Positions 5,381-6,047 of a DNA stretch of 6,047 bases are shown here, in pieces. Every line of letters starts with the position of its first letter. Position 1 is the stretch's first letter. The DNA comes from Lachnospiraceae bacterium (GTDB taxonomy: Bacteria; Bacillota; Clostridia; Lachnospirales; Lachnospiraceae), in contig JAAWLS010000155.1 of the NCBI GenBank assembly GCA_022798035.1, forward strand, positions 1-6,047, read 5' to 3'. The notes beneath the pieces are model-generated. The model had not been told where the DNA came from, ran no database searches, and saw only the letters and a list, made by a program, of their open reading frames with translations. The translations under genes and the position numbers were made by a program.

Positions 5381-5404
5381 AAGAGTGGGCATTTGTCCGC
5401 TCTT
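5381..5404 (+). other. Leader stem-loop upstream of rimP
   Basis: AAGAGTGGGC (5381-5390) pairs with GTCCGCTCTT (5395-5404): 10 bp with two G-T wobbles and a 4-base loop, followed by AATTTTGTG. It lies inside the predicted 5' leader, 83 bp before the rimP ATG, and could be a weak attenuator or a leader structure involved in control of the nusA operon. The minus strand has no T-rich tail, so it is not a terminator for the opposite direction. Confidence 0.5.
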
Positions 5405-5487
5405 AATTTTGTGTGAGTGAATGTGTATCTGAAATGACTGTGTTTTGTGAGAAACACGTTTCAATATACGGGAAAGAAGGTGTAAAA

Positions 5488-5955
5488 ATGTCAAGAAGAG
5501 AACAGTATGAGAAGCAGACGGAGGAGCTGCTGCTTCCAATTATAGAGGAACACCAATTTGAGCTGGTAGATGTGGAATATGTCAAAGAAGGCGGGAACTG
5601 GTATCTGAGAGCCTATATTGATAAAGAAGGCGGAATTACGGTGGATGACTGTGAAATTGTCAGCCGGGAGATGAGCGGTCTTTTGGATGAGCAGGACTTT
5701 ATCGAGGAATCTTATATTTTTGAGGTGAGTTCTCCCGGTCTGGGCAGGCCGCTGAAAAAGGAAAAAGATTATGTCAGAAGTATGGGGAAAGAGCTGGAAA
5801 TCAGGACTTATCGAGCGATAGAGAAAGAAAAAGAATTTTATGGCATCCTAAAGTCATATGATGAAAATACGGTAACGATAGAGTTGGAAGACCAACGGGA
5901 AATGACATTTGCAAAGACAGACATCGCGCTGATTCGTCTGGCTTTTGATTTTTAG
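5488..5955 (+). CDS. rimP: Ribosome maturation factor RimP
   Basis: A 155-residue protein, typical family length, needed for late assembly of the 30S subunit. Seen: ELVDVEY (25-31), YLRAYIDKEGGITVDDCE (39-56), the signature EVSSPGLGRPLK (79-90), and a C-terminal SH3-like barrel from about 93 to the end (FYGILKSYDENTVTIEL, 117-133). The start at ATG 5488 is set by AAGAAGG (5474-5480) seven bases upstream; an in-frame GTG at 5413 would add 25 residues without family similarity. It is followed after 57 bp by nusA, the conserved rimP-nusA order. Confidence 0.96.
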   Translation: MSRREQYEKQTEELLLPIIEEHQFELVDVEYVKEGGNWYLRAYIDKEGGITVDDCEIVSREMSGLLDEQDFIEESYIFEVSSPGLGRPLKKEKDYVRSMGKELEIRTYRAIEKEKEFYGILKSYDENTVTIELEDQREMTFAKTDIALIRLAFDF

Positions 5956-6012
5956 AGTGCGTCAGGTCATCTACGCGATAATAACAAGAACACCATTCAG
6001 GAGGATAAAAAA

Positions 6013-6047
6013 ATGAACAATGAGTTATTGGAAGCGTTAAATATATT
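6013..6047 (+). CDS. nusA: Transcription termination/antitermination factor NusA, N-terminal fragment (3' end outside window)
   Basis: Only eleven complete codons are visible, MNNELLEALNI, running off the right edge. This matches the usual clostridial NusA start (MNxELLEAL), and the gene follows rimP, its standard partner. A consensus AGGAGG at 5999-6004 lies 8 bases before the ATG. Identity rests on the short N-terminus plus gene order. Confidence 0.85.
   Translation, partial: MNNELLEALNI

Larger units (their letters stand above)
5074..5487. other. Divergent intergenic region between the kinase gene and rimP
   Basis: 414 bp without a supportable gene. From left to right it holds the kinase ribosome binding site, repeat copy 1 with an abutting 12-bp palindrome, a GC hairpin with a T-rich tail (minus strand), repeat copy 2, a minus-strand promoter, a 14-bp inverted repeat, a plus-strand promoter overlapping a dyad, and the rimP leader hairpin. 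Short open frames here are AT-rich and carry no recognisable protein features. Confidence 0.8.

Noticed and set aside
5459..5472. Possible third, diverged copy of the 21-bp repeat (TTTCAATA followed by TACGG)
   Set aside because: Only about eight contiguous bases agree and the order and spacing of the parts are wrong; it is best taken as chance.
5413..5487. 25-residue N-terminal extension of RimP from a GTG
   Set aside because: Family proteins begin near SRREQYEKQ, and only ATG 5488 has a good ribosome binding site.

Overview
The window looks like a moderate-GC member of the Clostridia, most likely Lachnospiraceae. This rests on protein character, strong AGGAGG-type ribosome binding sites, AT-rich intergenic DNA and the rimP-nusA gene order; no 16S or other taxonomic marker is present, so the placement is an inference.

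Left part, + strand (1-3394). The window opens inside an FAD/NAD-dependent oxidoreductase (C-terminal 184 residues). Three bases later comes a DUF1667 protein with four conserved cysteines. This pair normally follows a GlpO/GlpA-type glycerol-3-phosphate dehydrogenase, which would lie just left of the window. After an 85-bp gap with a TATAAT box and an 18-bp near-palindrome, a YhfZ-type winged-helix regulator starts. It is followed 24 bp later by an FAD-binding oxidase whose sequence resembles alkyl-dihydroxyacetone-phosphate synthase (AGPS) more than ordinary glycolate or lactate oxidases. The last two genes look like one operon.

Middle (3395-3579). A convergent junction holds a 15-bp perfect hairpin that can act as a bidirectional terminator, plus a second hairpin of unknown role.

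Right part. An FGGY kinase of the glycerol kinase family is on the minus strand (3580-5073). It departs from classical GlpK at glycerol-pocket positions. Its 414-bp upstream region, shared with the divergent rimP promoter, is rich in structure: a 21-bp perfect direct repeat in two copies, a short GC hairpin with a T-rich tail, a 12-bp palindrome, a good minus-strand promoter and a 14-bp perfect inverted repeat. Rightmost are rimP and the first codons of nusA, the start of a housekeeping translation/transcription operon.

Taken together, the accessory genes suggest use of a glycerol-like or glycerol-phosphate-like compound. A kinase would phosphorylate the polyol, an upstream FAD dehydrogenase with its electron-transfer partners would oxidise the phosphate ester, and an AGPS-like flavoenzyme under a YhfZ regulator would act on a related three-carbon or ether-linked phosphate. 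The individual families are well supported. The combined pathway and the true substrates are inference.
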